Positions 14,542-32,330 of a stretch of 64,000 nt of DNA are shown here, piece after piece. Origin of the DNA: Stappia sp. ES.058 (GTDB lineage: Bacteria; Pseudomonadota; Alphaproteobacteria; Rhizobiales; Stappiaceae); the NCBI RefSeq assembly GCF_900105595.1, contig NZ_LT629784.1, forward strand, positions 2,418,001 to 2,482,000, in the 5' to 3' direction. A program made the translations under genes and the position numbers. The number at the start of each line of letters is the position of its first letter. Within the stretch, counting starts at the first letter, position 1. The notes under the pieces were generated by a model. It saw only the letters and a program-made list of their open reading frames with translations, did no database searches and was not told the DNA's origin.

Positions 14542-14835
14542 CTAGTCGCGATAGGCGATCACGGCCACCTCTCCGCCCATCGCATCCGCATAGGCACTTT
14601 CGAAGGTCGGATCGTCGGGCTCCTCGAGGATGATGCCGATCTGGTCGAGGGTTGCCTCGACAAACCCCTGCGAGGTCAGCGCGTCGAGAGCCGCGCGCAC
14701 GGCGCTGTCCTCATCGGGAGCGCGAAGCAGGATGTTGACCGGAATGTCGGCTTCGGGTGTTCCCACACCTCCCTCGCGCGCGCTCCCCATGATGATGTAG
14801 ACGGGCGGCGCGGTCTCGGAATGACTGTCGCTCAT
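14542..14835 (-). CDS. Small uncharacterised protein between rpoC and the str operon
   Basis: A 97-residue acidic protein (MSDSHSETAPPVYIIMGSAR...) with no signal peptide or membrane segment and no family I can name. It has a glycine-rich GSAREGGVGTPE segment, a central region alternating hydrophobic and acidic residues (LLRAPDEDSAVRAALDALTS, then QIGIILEEPDD) and a hydrophobic end (EVAVIAYRD), which suggests a compact alpha/beta fold. ATG 14835 follows a GGAGAG ribosome-binding site; a longer upstream frame runs into the rpoC terminator and is rejected. It is separated from rpoC by that terminator and from rpsG by about 700 bases, so it probably has its own promoter. Confidence 0.7.
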   Translation of the reverse strand: MSDSHSETAPPVYIIMGSAREGGVGTPEADIPVNILLRAPDEDSAVRAALDALTSQGFVEATLDQIGIILEEPDDPTFESAYADAMGGEVAVIAYRD

Positions 14836-14874
14836 GGTGCTCTCCTTGCACGAACGGGACACGGCCCGGCTCGG

Positions 14875-14910
14875 TGACAAAAGAAAGGGCCGCACGATGG
14901 CGGCCCTTTC
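14875..14910 (-). terminator. Rho-independent terminator after rpoC
   Basis: Perfect 11-bp inverted repeat, gaaagggccgc (14883-14893) and gcggccctttc (14900-14910), with a 6-base loop. On the minus strand it is followed by CTTTTGT. It starts 24 bases after the rpoC stop codon and should end the rplKAJL-rpoBC transcript. Confidence 0.85.
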
Positions 14911-14933
14911 GAGGTTTGAAACGAGCAAGCCGC

Positions 14934-19133
<4,200 letters not shown>

Positions 19134-19158
19134 GGGCTCTCTCCTCGAATGCGCGGAT

Positions 19159-19186
19159 GGGGAGCGGCACGACAGCCCCGCTCCCC
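19159..19186. other. Intercistronic hairpin between rpoB and rpoC
   Basis: Perfect 9-bp inverted repeat, ggggagcgg (19159-19167) and ccgctcccc (19178-19186), in the 100-bp gap between the rpoB stop and rpoC start. There is no T tract, so it is more likely an mRNA-processing or stabilising structure than a terminator. Confidence 0.4.
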
Positions 19187-19233
19187 CTTCCGGCAATACG
19201 TCAACGTGTTTCGGCGTCAATCATCGGCGCGGA

Positions 19234-23376
<4,143 letters not shown>

Positions 23377-23528
23377 TGTCGCTCCTCGTTTCGATCTGAT
23401 ACGGCTCTCCGAAAAGCCGATCCCGGCCTAACCGCGACATGCCGGTGGCATGTATACGGCCCTTCGGAGAACCCTCCCTTCTTAGGGACGGATACCCCGG
23501 ACAGGAATTCCCGCCGGGGTCGGTACAC

Positions 23529-23553
23529 CGGTCCCGGCGCAAGGCCGGGACCG
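23529..23553. other. Attenuator-like hairpin between rplL and rpoB
   Basis: Inverted repeat cggtcccggc (23529-23538) and gccgggaccg (23544-23553) with a 5-base loop, just after the rplL stop codon. In E. coli a partial terminator and RNase III site occupy this position and set the ratio of L7/L12 to polymerase. There is no long T tract here, so partial attenuation or processing is an inference. Confidence 0.45.
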
Positions 23554-23570
23554 AAGGGGACAAGCCCCGA

Positions 23571-23948
23571 TTACTTCAGCTCAACCTTGGCGCCGGCTTC
23601 TTCGAGCTTCTTCTTCAGCTCTTCAGCTTCTTCCTTGGCCACAGCTTCCTTGACCGTCTTGGGAGCGCCCTCGACCAGGTCCTTGGCTTCCTTCAGGCCA
23701 AGACCCGTGATCGCACGGACTTCCTTGATGACGTTGATCTTCTTGGCACCGGCATCGGTGAGGACCACGTCAAATTCGGTCTGCTCTTCTTCCGCGGCGG
23801 CGGCTGCGCCACCACCGGCAGCGGCAACGGCTGCGACCGGAGCGGCAGCGGAAACGCCCCACTTCTCTTCGAGCATCTTGGAGAGCTCGGCAGCCTCCAT
23901 GACGGTAAGGGAGGAGAGTTCTTCAACGATCTTTTCGAGATCAGCCAT
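23571..23948 (-). CDS. rplL: 50S ribosomal protein L7/L12
   Basis: L7/L12, 125 residues, forms the dimeric stalk that recruits translation GTPases. The N-terminal dimerisation helix ([20 protein letters not shown]), the Ala-rich flexible hinge (residues about 35-55) and the C-terminal factor-binding domain ([20 protein letters not shown]) are all clear. It is 60 bp after rplJ. Confidence 0.97.
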   Translation of the reverse strand: MADLEKIVEELSSLTVMEAAELSKMLEEKWGVSAAAPVAAVAAAGGGAAAAAEEEQTEFDVVLTDAGAKKINVIKEVRAITGLGLKEAKDLVEGAPKTVKEAVAKEEAEELKKKLEEAGAKVELK

Positions 23949-24008
23949 TTTATCAAGTTCCTATGGTTCGAACCGTGAACGGTTTCGACAGTGTTTTGAT
24001 CATCCGCC

Positions 24009-24527
24009 TTATGCGGCTTCGTCCTTCTCGGCATACGCGCCGAAGACGCGGGCGAGCTGCCCGGCCGGTGCGTTGACGACCTGGGCGATACGGGTCGCGG
24101 GGGTGGAAACCATGCCCACCAGCTTTGCCCGCAGCTCGTCCAGCGACGGCATGGCGGCAAGCGCCTTCACACCATCTGCATCCAGGTTCGTCGAGCCCAA
24201 AGCGCCACCCAGAACCACGAGCTTCTCGTGGGTCTTGGCAAACGCCACCGTCGCCTTCGCGGCTGCAACCGGATCGTGCGAATACGCGACGACGGTCGGG
24301 CCGGTGAAGAGATCGGCGATGTGCTCGAGCTCAGTGCCTCGAAGGGCAAGCTTTACAAGACGGTTTTTGGCGACTTTGACCGAACCGCCGGCTTCGCGAA
24401 CCTGGGCCCGCAGGGCCGTCATGTCCGCAACCGAAAGTCCGGCGTAGTGCGCAACGACGACAACGCCGGTGTCATTCAACACCTCGTTGAACGACGCAAC
24501 GAACTCGCGCTTCTCCGTTCTTTCCAC
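24009..24527 (-). CDS. rplJ: 50S ribosomal protein L10 (GTG start)
   Basis: L10, 172 residues, anchors the L7/L12 dimers to 23S rRNA. It begins with GTG ([19 protein letters not shown]), preceded by a GGAG ribosome-binding site; the longer in-frame extension to 24659 has no family support. The core [21 protein letters not shown] and KNRLVKLAL and the C-terminal L12-binding helix ([15 protein letters not shown]) are typical. A structured leader lies directly upstream. Confidence 0.95.
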   Translation of the reverse strand: MERTEKREFVASFNEVLNDTGVVVVAHYAGLSVADMTALRAQVREAGGSVKVAKNRLVKLALRGTELEHIADLFTGPTVVAYSHDPVAAAKATVAFAKTHEKLVVLGGALGSTNLDADGVKALAAMPSLDELRAKLVGMVSTPATRIAQVVNAPAGQLARVFGAYAEKDEAA

Positions 24528-24899
24528 TTGCCTACTCCATCTGGCGGCAAAAGCCGCCGGTTTGTCTTTGCCGCCCGTCGGCGCGTTCCAAGCGGAACCT
24601 CCGGCGGACAACACCGAGGATCCTGCCCCCTCGCGCACCCTTCGGCACGGCAAGGACAAACGGTTCGAACCGGCGGCCAGCGGCCGCGTTGATCGGTTCG
24701 CACCCGTCTATGCAGGCCCACCTGGGCTTAAGCGGTTTTCCGAAGCACGCTTCGCAAACCCCACCTGCAGTCTCGGACAGGACGTCCGCCGTTTCCGGCG
24801 AACGATCCGTCCGGCCGAAGCCGGACGAAATTCATGTCTCCCCGACACCGGTCTCGACCGGCGCCCGGGACGGCGCGGCTCACGACCGCGCCGAATGCA
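24528..24899 (-). ncRNA. rplJ leader region with L10-leader-like structure
   Basis: This 372-base gap between rplA and rplJ has no credible gene. A compound stem is built from cgaaccg (24666-24672)/cggttcg (24694-24700) and an inner gcggcc (24673-24678)/ggccgc (24682-24687), with a 6-base bulge on one side only. A second hairpin, ggcggc/gccgcc (24543-24558), lies just before the rplJ ribosome-binding site. In other bacteria L10(L12)4 binds a bulged stem here and represses rplJL. The assignment rests on position and folding; I did not align it to the known L10 leader. Confidence 0.5.
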
Positions 24900-25595
24900 T
24901 CACGCGCTGATGCTGGACGGGTCGACCTTGAAGCCCGGGCCCATCGTGGACGAAATCGCCACGCGCTTCAGGTAGGTGCCCTTGGCGCCCGTCGGCTTGG
25001 CCTTGACCACAGCATCGACGATCGCCTTGATGTTCTCGCTCAGCTTGTCGGCGTCGAAAGACGTCTTGCCGACGCCGGCGTGGACGATGCCCGCCTTCTC
25101 GACGCGGAACTGGACGGCGCCGCCCTTGGCATCGTTCACCGCCGAGGTAACGTCCGGCGTCACCGTGCCGACCTTCGGGTTCGGCATCAGCCCGCGCGGG
25201 CCGAGAACCTTGCCGAGACGACCGACCAGCGGCATCATGTCCGGCGTCGCGATGCAGCGATCGAAATCGATCTTGCCCGACTGGACTTCGGCCACGAGCT
25301 CTTCCGCACCGACGATGTCCGCACCGGCGGCCTTGGCTTCGTCAGCCTTGTCGCCACGAGCGAACACGGCAACGCGAACCGACTTGCCCGTGCCGTTCGG
25401 CAAGAGGCAGACGCCGCGCACCATCTGATCGGCGTGACGCGGATCGACACCCAGATTGATGGCGACCTCGACGGATTCGTCGAACTTCGTCTTGGCACGC
25501 TCCTTGACCATCGCCAGAGCGTCGGTCAGCGGGTACAGCTTGTTGCGATCGACGCCCTCGCGGGCGGCCTTTGTGCGCTTTCCAACTTTCGCCAT
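24900..25595 (-). CDS. rplA: 50S ribosomal protein L1
   Basis: L1, 231 residues ([20 protein letters not shown]), forms the mobile stalk at the E site and, in E. coli, represses the L11 operon by binding its mRNA. The signature [23 protein letters not shown] segment ([20 protein letters not shown]) is complete. It follows rplK after 4 bp, so both are co-translated. Confidence 0.97.
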   Translation of the reverse strand: MAKVGKRTKAAREGVDRNKLYPLTDALAMVKERAKTKFDESVEVAINLGVDPRHADQMVRGVCLLPNGTGKSVRVAVFARGDKADEAKAAGADIVGAEELVAEVQSGKIDFDRCIATPDMMPLVGRLGKVLGPRGLMPNPKVGTVTPDVTSAVNDAKGGAVQFRVEKAGIVHAGVGKTSFDADKLSENIKAIVDAVVKAKPTGAKGTYLKRVAISSTMGPGFKVDPSSISA

Positions 25596-25599
25596 CGTC

Positions 25600-26031
25600 T
25601 TACTCCGTGACCTCGATACCCATGGACCGCGCAGAGCCTTCGACCATCAGCATGGCTGCGTCGATGTCCGTCGCGTTCAGATCCTTCATCTTCGCCTCGG
25701 CGATTTCACGGACCTGGTCACGGGAGACCTTGCCGACATATCCGCCCTTGCCCGGGGTCTTGTGCCCGGACTTGACGCCCGACATCTTCTTCAGGAAGAA
25801 GCTCACGGGCGCCGTCTTCACTTCGAACGTGAAGGAACGGTCGGAATAGTAGGTGATCACGGTCGGGCACGGGGCCCCCTTCTCGACATCCTGGGTCTGC
25901 GCGTTGAACGCCTTGCAGAACTCCATGATGTTGAGACCGCGCTGACCAAGTGCAGGACCGATCGGCGGCGACGGAGTCGCGGACGCGGCCGGCACCTGCA
26001 GCTTGATGTAACCTTCGATTTTCTTCGCCAT
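25600..26031 (-). CDS. rplK: 50S ribosomal protein L11
   Basis: L11, 143 residues ([20 protein letters not shown]), forms the base of the L7/L12 stalk and is needed for RelA activation. The Pro-rich N-terminal segment ([20 protein letters not shown]), which binds thiostrepton-type antibiotics with 23S rRNA, and the C-terminal RNA-binding domain ending MGIEVTE are intact. Confidence 0.97.
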   Translation of the reverse strand: MAKKIEGYIKLQVPAASATPSPPIGPALGQRGLNIMEFCKAFNAQTQDVEKGAPCPTVITYYSDRSFTFEVKTAPVSFFLKKMSGVKSGHKTPGKGGYVGKVSRDQVREIAEAKMKDLNATDIDAAMLMVEGSARSMGIEVTE

Positions 26032-26268
26032 TCAACTCTCCAACTGGCGCTGCCGGCGAACCGGCGTTCTCAGAAAGCAGGTGGTCCGGTCGAAGCGCCC
26101 GGCGAACGATGCGCTCCAAACCTCCCACCAGGGAGCGGGGGCGACGTCGCCCCCTCTGCTAACCACCCGACCGGGTGGCAAAACCGGCCATTCAGCCGGC
26201 ATTCACGCCGAAATGCTCCGGCCACGACCACCCCGCCGGACATCCGCCCAGCACAGCGACCGAAAGGC
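26032..26268. other. Intercistronic region nusG-rplK
   Basis: 237 bases without a gene. It contains a perfect 18-bp palindrome (gggggcgac/gtcgccccc, 26137-26154) and a second hairpin ccaccc/gggtgg about 10 bases further on. Neither has a T tract. They may be processing sites, or part of an L1-responsive leader for rplKA; the sequence does not decide. Confidence 0.35.
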
Positions 26269-26799
26269 TCAGAGCTTTTCGACCTGTCCGTATTCCAGTT
26301 CGACCGGTGTCGCACGTCCGAAGATCGACACGGCAACCTTGAGACGGGCACGCTCGTCGTCGACCTCTTCCACATGACCGGAGAACGACGCAAAAGGCCC
26401 GTCCGAAACGCGCACCTGTTCGCCGATCTCGAAACTGATCGACGGCTTGGGACGCTCCACGCCTTCCTGCACCTGATGCAGGATCCGCATCGCCTCCGCA
26501 TCCGCGATCGGCATCGGCTTCTGGTCAGCCCCGAGAAAGCCGGTCACTTTTGGCGTGTTCTTGATCAGATGGAATGCCTCGTTGGTCATTTCCATCTTGA
26601 CCAGAACGTAGCCTGGGAAAAACTTGCGCTCCGCATCGACCTTGCGTCCGCGACGCACCTCGACGACCTTTTCGGTCGGAACGAGAATCTCTTCGAAGAG
26701 ATCCTCAAGCCCCTGTTGTGCCGCCTTTTCCCGAATCGCATCCGCCACCTTCTTCTCGAAATTCGAGTAGGCGTGGACGATATACCAACGCTTGGCCAT
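26269..26799 (-). CDS. nusG: Transcription termination/antitermination protein NusG
   Basis: NusG, 176 residues, binds RNA polymerase through its N-terminal NGN domain (MAKRWYIVHAYSNFEKKVAD; FFPGYVLVKMEM) and links it to S10 or Rho through the C-terminal KOW domain (VRVSDGPFASFSGHVEEVDDE). It lies 35 bp after secE, the almost universal arrangement. Confidence 0.97.
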   Translation of the reverse strand: MAKRWYIVHAYSNFEKKVADAIREKAAQQGLEDLFEEILVPTEKVVEVRRGRKVDAERKFFPGYVLVKMEMTNEAFHLIKNTPKVTGFLGADQKPMPIADAEAMRILHQVQEGVERPKPSISFEIGEQVRVSDGPFASFSGHVEEVDDERARLKVAVSIFGRATPVELEYGQVEKL

Positions 26800-26834
26800 A
26801 ATCCCTCAAGCCGATTGTGAACCGGACACCGCTT

Positions 26835-27032
26835 TTAGCCTGCGACGCCCAGCAGCCAGCCGATACCCTGGCCCATCAGCCAGTCGGCAAGCAAAAAGAA
26901 GATGGCGGCGAGAAACACCATGATGAAGACCATGACGGTCGTCACAGCGGTTTCCCGACGCGTCGGCCACGTCACTTTGGACGTTTCCGACCGCACCTGT
27001 TGGATGAACGTGAAAGGATTCGATTTCGCCAT
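26835..27032 (-). CDS. secE: Protein translocase subunit SecE
   Basis: SecE in its short, one-helix form: 65 residues with the conserved cytoplasmic amphipathic segment (FIQQVRSETSKVTWPTRRET) and one membrane helix (residues about 35-60). It stabilises SecY, whose gene starts at 473. Another frame of similar length overlaps it but lacks these features. Confidence 0.95.
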   Translation of the reverse strand: MAKSNPFTFIQQVRSETSKVTWPTRRETAVTTVMVFIMVFLAAIFFLLADWLMGQGIGWLLGVAG

Positions 27033-27136
27033 TCAACTGCCGGTCTATTCACGACACACAGGCGCGCGGAATCATCCACGCGCCTTGGTCGAAAGCCCTA
27101 ATTAAGGCCTAACGGCCCTGCGATCAAGAGCAAAGG

Positions 27137-27212
27137 TGGCAGGGGCGGAGGGACTCGAACCCCCGGCCCTCGGTTTTGGAGACCGATGCTCTACCAGCTG
27201 AGCTACACCCCT
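27137..27212 (-). tRNA. tRNA-Trp (CCA anticodon)
   Basis: 76 nt with encoded 3' CCA and discriminator G. The acceptor stem is AGGGGTG pairing with the 3' end, the D-loop is AGCTCAGCTGGTAGAGC, the anticodon loop is CTCCAAA (anticodon CCA) and the T-arm is GGGGGTTCGAGTCCCTC-like. It lies upstream of secE, as in many Proteobacteria. Confidence 0.97.
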
Positions 27213-27228
27213 AGACCTTTCAAGGCCT

Positions 27229-27257
27229 GACTTAGAGATGTTTTGTTCCCGCTTCAA
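27229..27257 (-). promoter_or_regulatory. Probable promoter of tRNA-Trp and the secE-nusG genes
   Basis: Minus-strand TTGAAG (27252-27257) and TAAGTC (27229-27234) with a 17-base spacer, about 20 bases before the tRNA start. The -10 is a modest match, so confidence is low. The tuf terminator at 27416-27442 means a promoter must lie in this gap. Confidence 0.4.
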
Positions 27258-27415
27258 GCGCGAAATGTCGATACCTTCATTTAATTCACATCCTTTGCGA
27301 ATTCGCGCTTTAAGGCGTGCCGCCACTGCATGAGGCCGGCGACGGCAACCCGGATTCAGGAGCGCCCCCGGCTCACTTTCAGGGACGTCTAACCCGGTCC
27401 CCGCTCAACGAAATG

Positions 27416-27442
27416 CAAAAAGACGCCCCGAGGGCGTCTTTT
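27416..27442 (-). terminator. Rho-independent terminator after the second tuf gene
   Basis: agacgccc (27421-27428) and gggcgtct (27432-27439) form an 8-bp stem with a 3-base loop, flanked by AAAAA on one side and TTTT on the other. On the minus strand it ends in TTTTTGCATTT. It lies 56 bases after the tuf stop codon. The first tuf copy has no such terminator and reads into rpsJ. Confidence 0.85.
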
Positions 27443-27450
27443 CGTTTCGC

Positions 27451-28676
<1,226 letters not shown>

Positions 28677-28813
28677 CGTCGCTCTCTGTCCAAGTTGCGG
28701 TTAAGTTCATCAAACACGGTGAAGAGCCGACCGCCACGCGGCGGCGGTTACCTTGAACGGGAAAACGTTTTTCGATCCGCCATCCGGGCCTTTCGGCCGG
28801 GCGCTTGCCTGAG

Positions 28814-28887
28814 TGGAGCGGGTGAAGGGAATCGAACCCTCGTCGTCAGCTTGGAAGGCTGCTGCTCTACCATTGAGCTACACCCGC
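28814..28887 (-). tRNA. tRNA-Gly (TCC anticodon)
   Basis: 74 nt, acceptor stem GCGGGTG, encoded CCA at 28814-28816, anticodon loop CTTCCAA (anticodon TCC), T-arm GAGGGTTCGATTCCCTT. It lies 14 bp after tRNA-Tyr and 137 bp before tuf on the same strand. Confidence 0.97.
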
Positions 28888-28901
28888 CGCCGGCCGGGGG
28901 A

Positions 28902-28986
28902 TGGTGGAGGAGGTTGGATTTGAACCAACGTAGGCTAAGCCAACGGATTTACAGTCCGTCCCCTTTAACCACTCGGGCACTCCTCC
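28902..28986 (-). tRNA. tRNA-Tyr (GTA anticodon)
   Basis: 85 nt with the long variable arm of a class II tRNA, acceptor stem GGAGGAG, anticodon loop CTGTAAA (anticodon GTA), discriminator A and encoded CCA. First gene of the tRNA-Tyr/tRNA-Gly/tuf transcript. Confidence 0.97.
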
Positions 28987-29073
28987 GAAACACCTTCCCC
29001 GTCGCCGAAGCGCCTTGGATGGCTTCACGAAAACGCCCTGCGATACAATCGCGAGGCCGCTCCCGTGGCGCGT

Positions 29074-29102
29074 GTTATGCAGAACGGGGTGGGGGGTGTC
29101 AA
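29074..29102 (-). promoter_or_regulatory. Strong sigma-70 promoter of tRNA-Tyr/tRNA-Gly/tuf
   Basis: Minus-strand TTGACA (29097-29102) and CATAAC (29074-29079) with a 17-base spacer. The -35 is a perfect consensus match. Transcription would begin near 29067, about 80 bases before tRNA-Tyr. This is the best promoter in the window and fits a stable-RNA operon. Confidence 0.75.
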
Positions 29103-29195
29103 CGCCCATTTGCGCGTCATCGCCACAAATCTCCGCCCGGTCCCCAGACGCTTTCCTCTTGCCGCCCGCACCCGCCCGCGATAAGCGCTGATGCG

Positions 29196-29990
29196 ATGAC
29201 ACGCGCACCCAAACCCTTTTCCCAAGGACGCCACCGCAGGGCCAGACAGCCCGGCGGGTCGACTGCGGACGGCCCGCTCAAGCTCTATGGCCTCCACACC
29301 GTTGAAGCCGCCTTCGCAAATCCCGAAAGGCAGCGCCACAAGCTTTATGCGACCGAAAACGCATTGCGCAGGCTTGGCGAGCGTGGCGTCGTCCCCGACG
29401 TTCCCGTCGAGACGACGTCTCCCAAGAAGCTCGACCAGATGGTGGGGCGGGACGCCGTACACCAGGGAGCCGTTCTGGAAGCCGATCCCCTGCCCGCCTT
29501 CGGCGTGCGCGATCTGGGCCGCGCGCGTCTGGTGCTTGCGCTCGATCAGGTGACCGATCCGCACAATGTCGGGGCGATCCTGCGCTCCGCCGTGGCGCTT
29601 GGCGCCGACGCGGTGGTAACCACTGAGCGTCACGCGCCCGAGGAAGGCCCCGTTCTGGCCAAGTCGGCCTCGGGGGCCCTCGACATGATCAGGCATGTGC
29701 GGGTGAAGAACATGGCGCGCTTCGTCACGGAAATGCGCGACAGCGGCTTTCGCACCATCGCGCTCGACAGCGAGGGACCGGCGCGGCTCGAGGAAACCGA
29801 CATTGGCGACAAGGTGCTTCTCGTTCTCGGGTCCGAGGGCAAGGGCGTGCGCCAGGGGGTCCGCGAGAACTGCGACGCGCTCGCCCGCCTTGACATGCCG
29901 GGCAAGATCGCCTCGCTGAATGTTTCCAATGCCGCCGTCCTCGCGCTCTACATCATTCGCGAAGGGCTGGAGGGCCGGCGCGCGGAATAG
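29196..29990 (+). CDS. rlmB: 23S rRNA (guanosine-2'-O-)-methyltransferase, RlmB/TrmH (SpoU) family
   Basis: A 264-residue SpoU-type 2'-O-methyltransferase. The N-terminal substrate-binding domain (LYGLHTVEAAFANPERQRHKL) is followed by the SPOUT knot with motifs DQVTDPHNVGAILRSA, LVLGSEGKGVR and IASLNVSNAAVLALY, which carry the catalytic Arg and the SAM-binding residues. RlmB methylates G2251 in the P loop of 23S rRNA in E. coli. I chose ATG 29196, since longer upstream frames run through tRNA genes on the other strand. It is transcribed away from tRNA-Tyr. Confidence 0.9.
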   Translation: MTRAPKPFSQGRHRRARQPGGSTADGPLKLYGLHTVEAAFANPERQRHKLYATENALRRLGERGVVPDVPVETTSPKKLDQMVGRDAVHQGAVLEADPLPAFGVRDLGRARLVLALDQVTDPHNVGAILRSAVALGADAVVTTERHAPEEGPVLAKSASGALDMIRHVRVKNMARFVTEMRDSGFRTIALDSEGPARLEETDIGDKVLLVLGSEGKGVRQGVRENCDALARLDMPGKIASLNVSNAAVLALYIIREGLEGRRAE

Positions 29991-30106
29991 GATGACGCGT
30001 GGCGGTCATCGTCCGCCCCGGGCTTTCCCGAGCTGCGACCGGGAATGAGTGATGAATGCAAAACGGGATGCACAGGCGAAAATCCTGTGCTAGAAGCCCC
30101 TCGCTT

Positions 30107-30182
<76 letters not shown>

Positions 30183-30265
30183 CAATTTCCTGAATTAAAT
30201 CAATTTACTATACGAAAATCCCAAAAGAACACAATGAGAACATGAGACTTCGTGAGACCGGTTTT

Positions 30266-30283
30266 ATGTCTCACGTGAGACAT
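30266..30283. repeat. 18-bp perfect palindrome with TGAGAC repeats
   Basis: The palindrome atgtctcacgtgagacat lies 20 bases past the desaturase stop. Two more direct TGAGAC copies occur just before it (near 30244-30258), separated by TTCG and CG. There is no T tract, so it does not look like a terminator. It could be a binding site for a dimeric regulator. Confidence 0.55.
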
Positions 30284-30302
30284 TTGTGCGTCCTACGCAG
30301 CA

Positions 30303-31388
30303 TCACGCTCCCGCCGAAACACGTTTTGCCGGCTCCGTCGCCGACACGCCGCCGGACGGGCCCGGCGGGCAAGGCGCCCACGCCTCCCCGATCAACGGAT
30401 GCGCGACCGGCTCCTTGGCGCGAAAGGCGTAGCGCCGGATGATCTGCGCATAAGAGCGATAACAGTATCCGCCATTGCCGGCGAGCACGCTGGCCCGATC
30501 GCGCGCATACGCCTCGCGCAGCCTGTACCAGGGCAAACCCGGGTCCAGGTGATGGACCGCGTGAAGCGAATTGAACAGGAAGAGAACCGCAAGCGGTCCA
30601 TTGTCCTCGATGACGACGCTGCGATGCCCTACGGCGTCCTCCGCCCGATGCTCCAGAAAGGTCCGCAGGCACAAAAGCGCATAGGCGCCGTAGCAGGCGG
30701 CGAGATACGCCGGCAGCGAAAACCCCGGCACCTGCACCAGCAGCCACAGCAGCAGCGCCAGCGCGACCAGATGCTCCGCCCAGGCGGCGAGAATGTCGTG
30801 GCGTCCGTGCAAGATCGCCCGCGCATCGCCAACGACAAGGCCCGCCATTCCGGCAAGCGGCCCAAGCAGCATTCGGCCCACGAGCGTGTTCATCGCGGTC
30901 AGGAACAGCCGCGAGGCAGGCGACAGGGCCGCCCAGTCGCGTGGGTCGCGGTACCAGCTTTCCGGATCGTCATAAGGATCGGTGAGGGCCGGATCGTGGT
31001 GATGGGCGATGTGAAGCGCGCGAAACCGCCAATAGGGAACGAACACGCCAAGCGGAAGCGCGACCAGCATCCAGTTCGCACGCGCTGCGCGAAACGGGTG
31101 TCCGTGCAGCACCTCGTGCTGGAGCGAGGAATGCAGCGTGAGAACGGGTACAAGAGCGAGATAGGCAAGCAAACCCGCATGCGGGGCAGCGAAAACAAGC
31201 GCCACGAAGACGCAATGGAGGCCAATGGCAAGAGCCAGCGTCGGCCATTCGAAGCGGCGCACATCCAAGCCCTGGAACAAGGGCCTGGATGCGCGTGGAG
31301 ACAGTGACTCGGGCAAGGGGAACCTCTGGGTTGACGGTCCCCGTGTGATGCGTCGCCCCGACAGGAGCTGCAATGTGTCAATTTCCAA
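30303..31388 (-). CDS. Fatty-acid desaturase family membrane protein
   Basis: A membrane-bound di-iron desaturase or hydroxylase. Three histidine boxes are visible: HEVLHGHP (91-98), HIAHHHD (126-132) and LHAVHHLDP near residue 272, with four or more hydrophobic segments between them. The substrate cannot be told from sequence; acyl lipids are most likely. No ATG exists at the 5' end. The longest frame starts with TTG 31388, but GTG 31262 (before VRRFEWPTLALAIGL) has an AGGG at good spacing and would match shorter relatives. It is divergent from an XRE regulator 63 bp away, which probably controls it. The last 25 residues look unstructured. Confidence 0.8.
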   Translation of the reverse strand: MEIDTLQLLSGRRITRGPSTQRFPLPESLSPRASRPLFQGLDVRRFEWPTLALAIGLHCVFVALVFAAPHAGLLAYLALVPVLTLHSSLQHEVLHGHPFRAARANWMLVALPLGVFVPYWRFRALHIAHHHDPALTDPYDDPESWYRDPRDWAALSPASRLFLTAMNTLVGRMLLGPLAGMAGLVVGDARAILHGRHDILAAWAEHLVALALLLWLLVQVPGFSLPAYLAACYGAYALLCLRTFLEHRAEDAVGHRSVVIEDNGPLAVLFLFNSLHAVHHLDPGLPWYRLREAYARDRASVLAGNGGYCYRSYAQIIRRYAFRAKEPVAHPLIGEAWAPCPPGPSGGVSATEPAKRVSAGA

Positions 31389-31451
31389 ATAGAAGGGAAC
31401 ATTTGCATTGAATTCATGTTATTGATGTAAAAATACAAAAACATCACGAAA
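31389..31451. promoter_or_regulatory. Divergent promoter region desaturase/XRE regulator
   Basis: 63 bp, clearly AT-richer than its surroundings, between two genes transcribed away from each other. It holds an imperfect inverted repeat, TTGCAT and ATGTAA, around GAATTCATG near 31413-31440. It is a likely operator for the XRE protein next door; the exact site is not proven. Confidence 0.4.
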
Positions 31452-32330
31452 ATGAAAAACACGGAGACCGTGCCGATGGCTCGCTCGGACAAGCGCGAAC
31501 TCGCCGGAGTGTTTCGCAAACGCCTTGGCACCCTCATTTCCCGTGCGGGAGAGGCGCCCGGGCGTTTCGCCGAACGCGTCGGCCTTGACCGCTCCGCGCT
31601 CAGCCATTTCCTGGACCCCGCCTCGACACGCATGCCCCGCGCCGAAGCCCTGTGCGACATCGCCCGGGCGGAAGGCGTCACGACCGACTGGCTTCTCGGG
31701 CTGGCCCAGTCCCAGTCGGAAGCGACCGACATCGCCCCTGCCCTTCAGATCGAGCAGTCGGCGAATGGCCGCGGGGAGAACCTGCTGGCCGCCTGGCATC
31801 AGGACGCGGCCGGCTACAAGATCAGATATGTGCCGGCGACATTGCCCGACCTGGTGCGCAGCGACGCGGTTCTCCAGTACGAATTCGCCGGAACGGGCGC
31901 GGAAAAGGCGGCCGCCAAGGCCGAGCAGACCAGACGGCTGCTGGCCTACACGCGCCGTCCGGAAACCGACATGGAGGTCTGCATGCCGCTGCAGACGCTG
32001 CGCCAGCTTACCGACGGTTCGGGAACGTGGAGCGGTCTGTCGCGCGACGAGCGATACGATCAACTGGCCCTGATGGCACGGCTTGCCGATGAACTCTATC
32101 CGACCTTCCGCCTGTTCCTCTTCGACGGACGCGACCGGTATTCCGCGCCCTACACGGTGTTCGGTCCCCAGCGCGCGGCGCTTTATCTCGGGTCGCTGTA
32201 TCTGGTTGTGAACTCCGTCGAGCACATTCGCGCCCTGACCCGGCATTTCGACATGCTGATCCGCGACGCCGTCGTCGGACCCGACAGGGCGGCGGCCCAT
32301 CTTCAGGAGCTTGCGCGCGACTGCCGCTAG
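31452..32330 (+). CDS. XRE-family transcriptional regulator
   Basis: 292 residues with an N-terminal Cro/C1-type helix-turn-helix (about residues 20-72: FAERVGLDRSALSHFLDP followed by PRAEALCDIARAEGVTTDWL). The C-terminal 200 residues are a globular domain without a family I can name, possibly ligand-sensing. The frame starts MKNTETVPMARSDKRE; the internal ATG at residue 9 is an alternative start. Its position 63 bp from the divergent desaturase suggests it regulates membrane lipid desaturation, which is an inference. Confidence 0.8.
   Translation: MKNTETVPMARSDKRELAGVFRKRLGTLISRAGEAPGRFAERVGLDRSALSHFLDPASTRMPRAEALCDIARAEGVTTDWLLGLAQSQSEATDIAPALQIEQSANGRGENLLAAWHQDAAGYKIRYVPATLPDLVRSDAVLQYEFAGTGAEKAAAKAEQTRRLLAYTRRPETDMEVCMPLQTLRQLTDGSGTWSGLSRDERYDQLALMARLADELYPTFRLFLFDGRDRYSAPYTVFGPQRAALYLGSLYLVVNSVEHIRALTRHFDMLIRDAVVGPDRAAAHLQELARDCR

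Noticed and set aside
27102..27326. An open frame across tRNA-Trp
   Set aside because: Its peptide is a translation of the tRNA itself, a common artefact.
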